Below, in pieces: positions 49,209-49,264 of a stretch of 49,264 nucleotides of DNA. Below the pieces are notes generated by a model. The model was not told where the DNA came from. It did not search any database and worked only from the letters and a program-made list of their open reading frames with translations. Position numbers and translations under genes: made by a program. Source of the DNA: Scatosoma sp045660265 (GTDB lineage: Bacteria; Bacillota; Clostridia; Christensenellales; Borkfalkiaceae); the NCBI GenBank assembly GCA_045660265.1, contig JAZRDM010000014.1, positions 1 through 49,264 on the forward strand, written 5' to 3'. Each line of letters opens with the position of its first letter. Position 1 is the stretch's first letter.

Positions 49209-49264
49209 TTAGAGTGAAAATAGTGGAATGGTCCGCTTTTAGGCGAAGCCTTTATACAATTTTT
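49209..49264. other. Right edge of the window
   Basis: Contains a short hairpin (AGGC-GAA-GCCT, 49242-49251). No gene is identifiable; the rest of the element lies beyond the window. Confidence 0.3.

Overview
This is a stretch of chromosome from a Gram-positive, anaerobic, endospore-forming bacterium of the Bacillota, most likely class Clostridia. The evidence is a clear SpoIIID homologue (38526-38798), an oxygen-sensitive class III ribonucleotide reductase with its activase (nrdD-nrdG), the Bacillota order miaB-mutS-mutL-miaA-(PLP enzyme), a NifS-ThiI pair without a rhodanese domain, HelD, a PadR regulator, and many consensus -35/-10 promoters and intrinsic terminators. Nothing in the sequence fixes genus or species.

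Layout. 1-1.4 kb: the end of an Fe-S scaffold-like gene and the GGGtGRT gene. 1.5-4.1 kb (minus): a PadR DNA-binding domain fused to a very long coiled coil and four membrane helices. 4.4-6.3 kb: an acyl-ACP thioesterase, probably translated from a leaderless mRNA, followed by a divergent ArgJ homologue. 6.4-14.7 kb: promoter, short leader ORF and terminator, then carA, a carB-dapF fusion, a small membrane protein, a cysteine desulfurase and thiI. 14.7-17.0 kb (minus): a class A penicillin-binding protein. 17.1-25.4 kb: miaB, mutS, mutL, miaA and a PLP lyase-like gene. 25.5-33.7 kb: an XRE regulator, ung/mtnN, a small cysteine-motif protein, ychF, argS and helD. 33.8-42.4 kb: parE-parC, spoIIID, tyrA, a DUF1934 protein, a metallo-beta-lactamase-fold hydrolase and a divergent rho. 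42.5-46.1 kb: an NrdR-type regulatory region, nrdD, nrdG and a membrane protein.

46.1-49.3 kb is an accessory island. Two identical 58-bp repeats each carry a bidirectional terminator and the 3' end of a tRNA gene (probably tRNA-Thr), with no tRNA body. They are followed by a four-gene operon with a consensus promoter, encoding a DUF6788-like protein, a DUF3990 ADP-ribosyltransferase-like protein, a 78-aa protein and a DUF3791-like protein. A convergent tyrosine recombinase completes what can be seen. I read this as one end of an integrative element with a toxin/antitoxin-like or defence-like cargo.

The most unusual feature of the core region is a set of full-length, intact-frame enzymes that lack canonical catalytic residues. 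CarA has lost its whole glutaminase triad. The DapF domain fused to CarB lacks one of its two catalytic cysteines. The ArgJ homologue keeps the self-cleavage Thr but lacks several substrate-site motifs. The Rho homologue has the catalytic Glu/Arg pair replaced by Gln-Ser and an altered RNA-contacting loop. These were read codon by codon; their functional meaning is inference.
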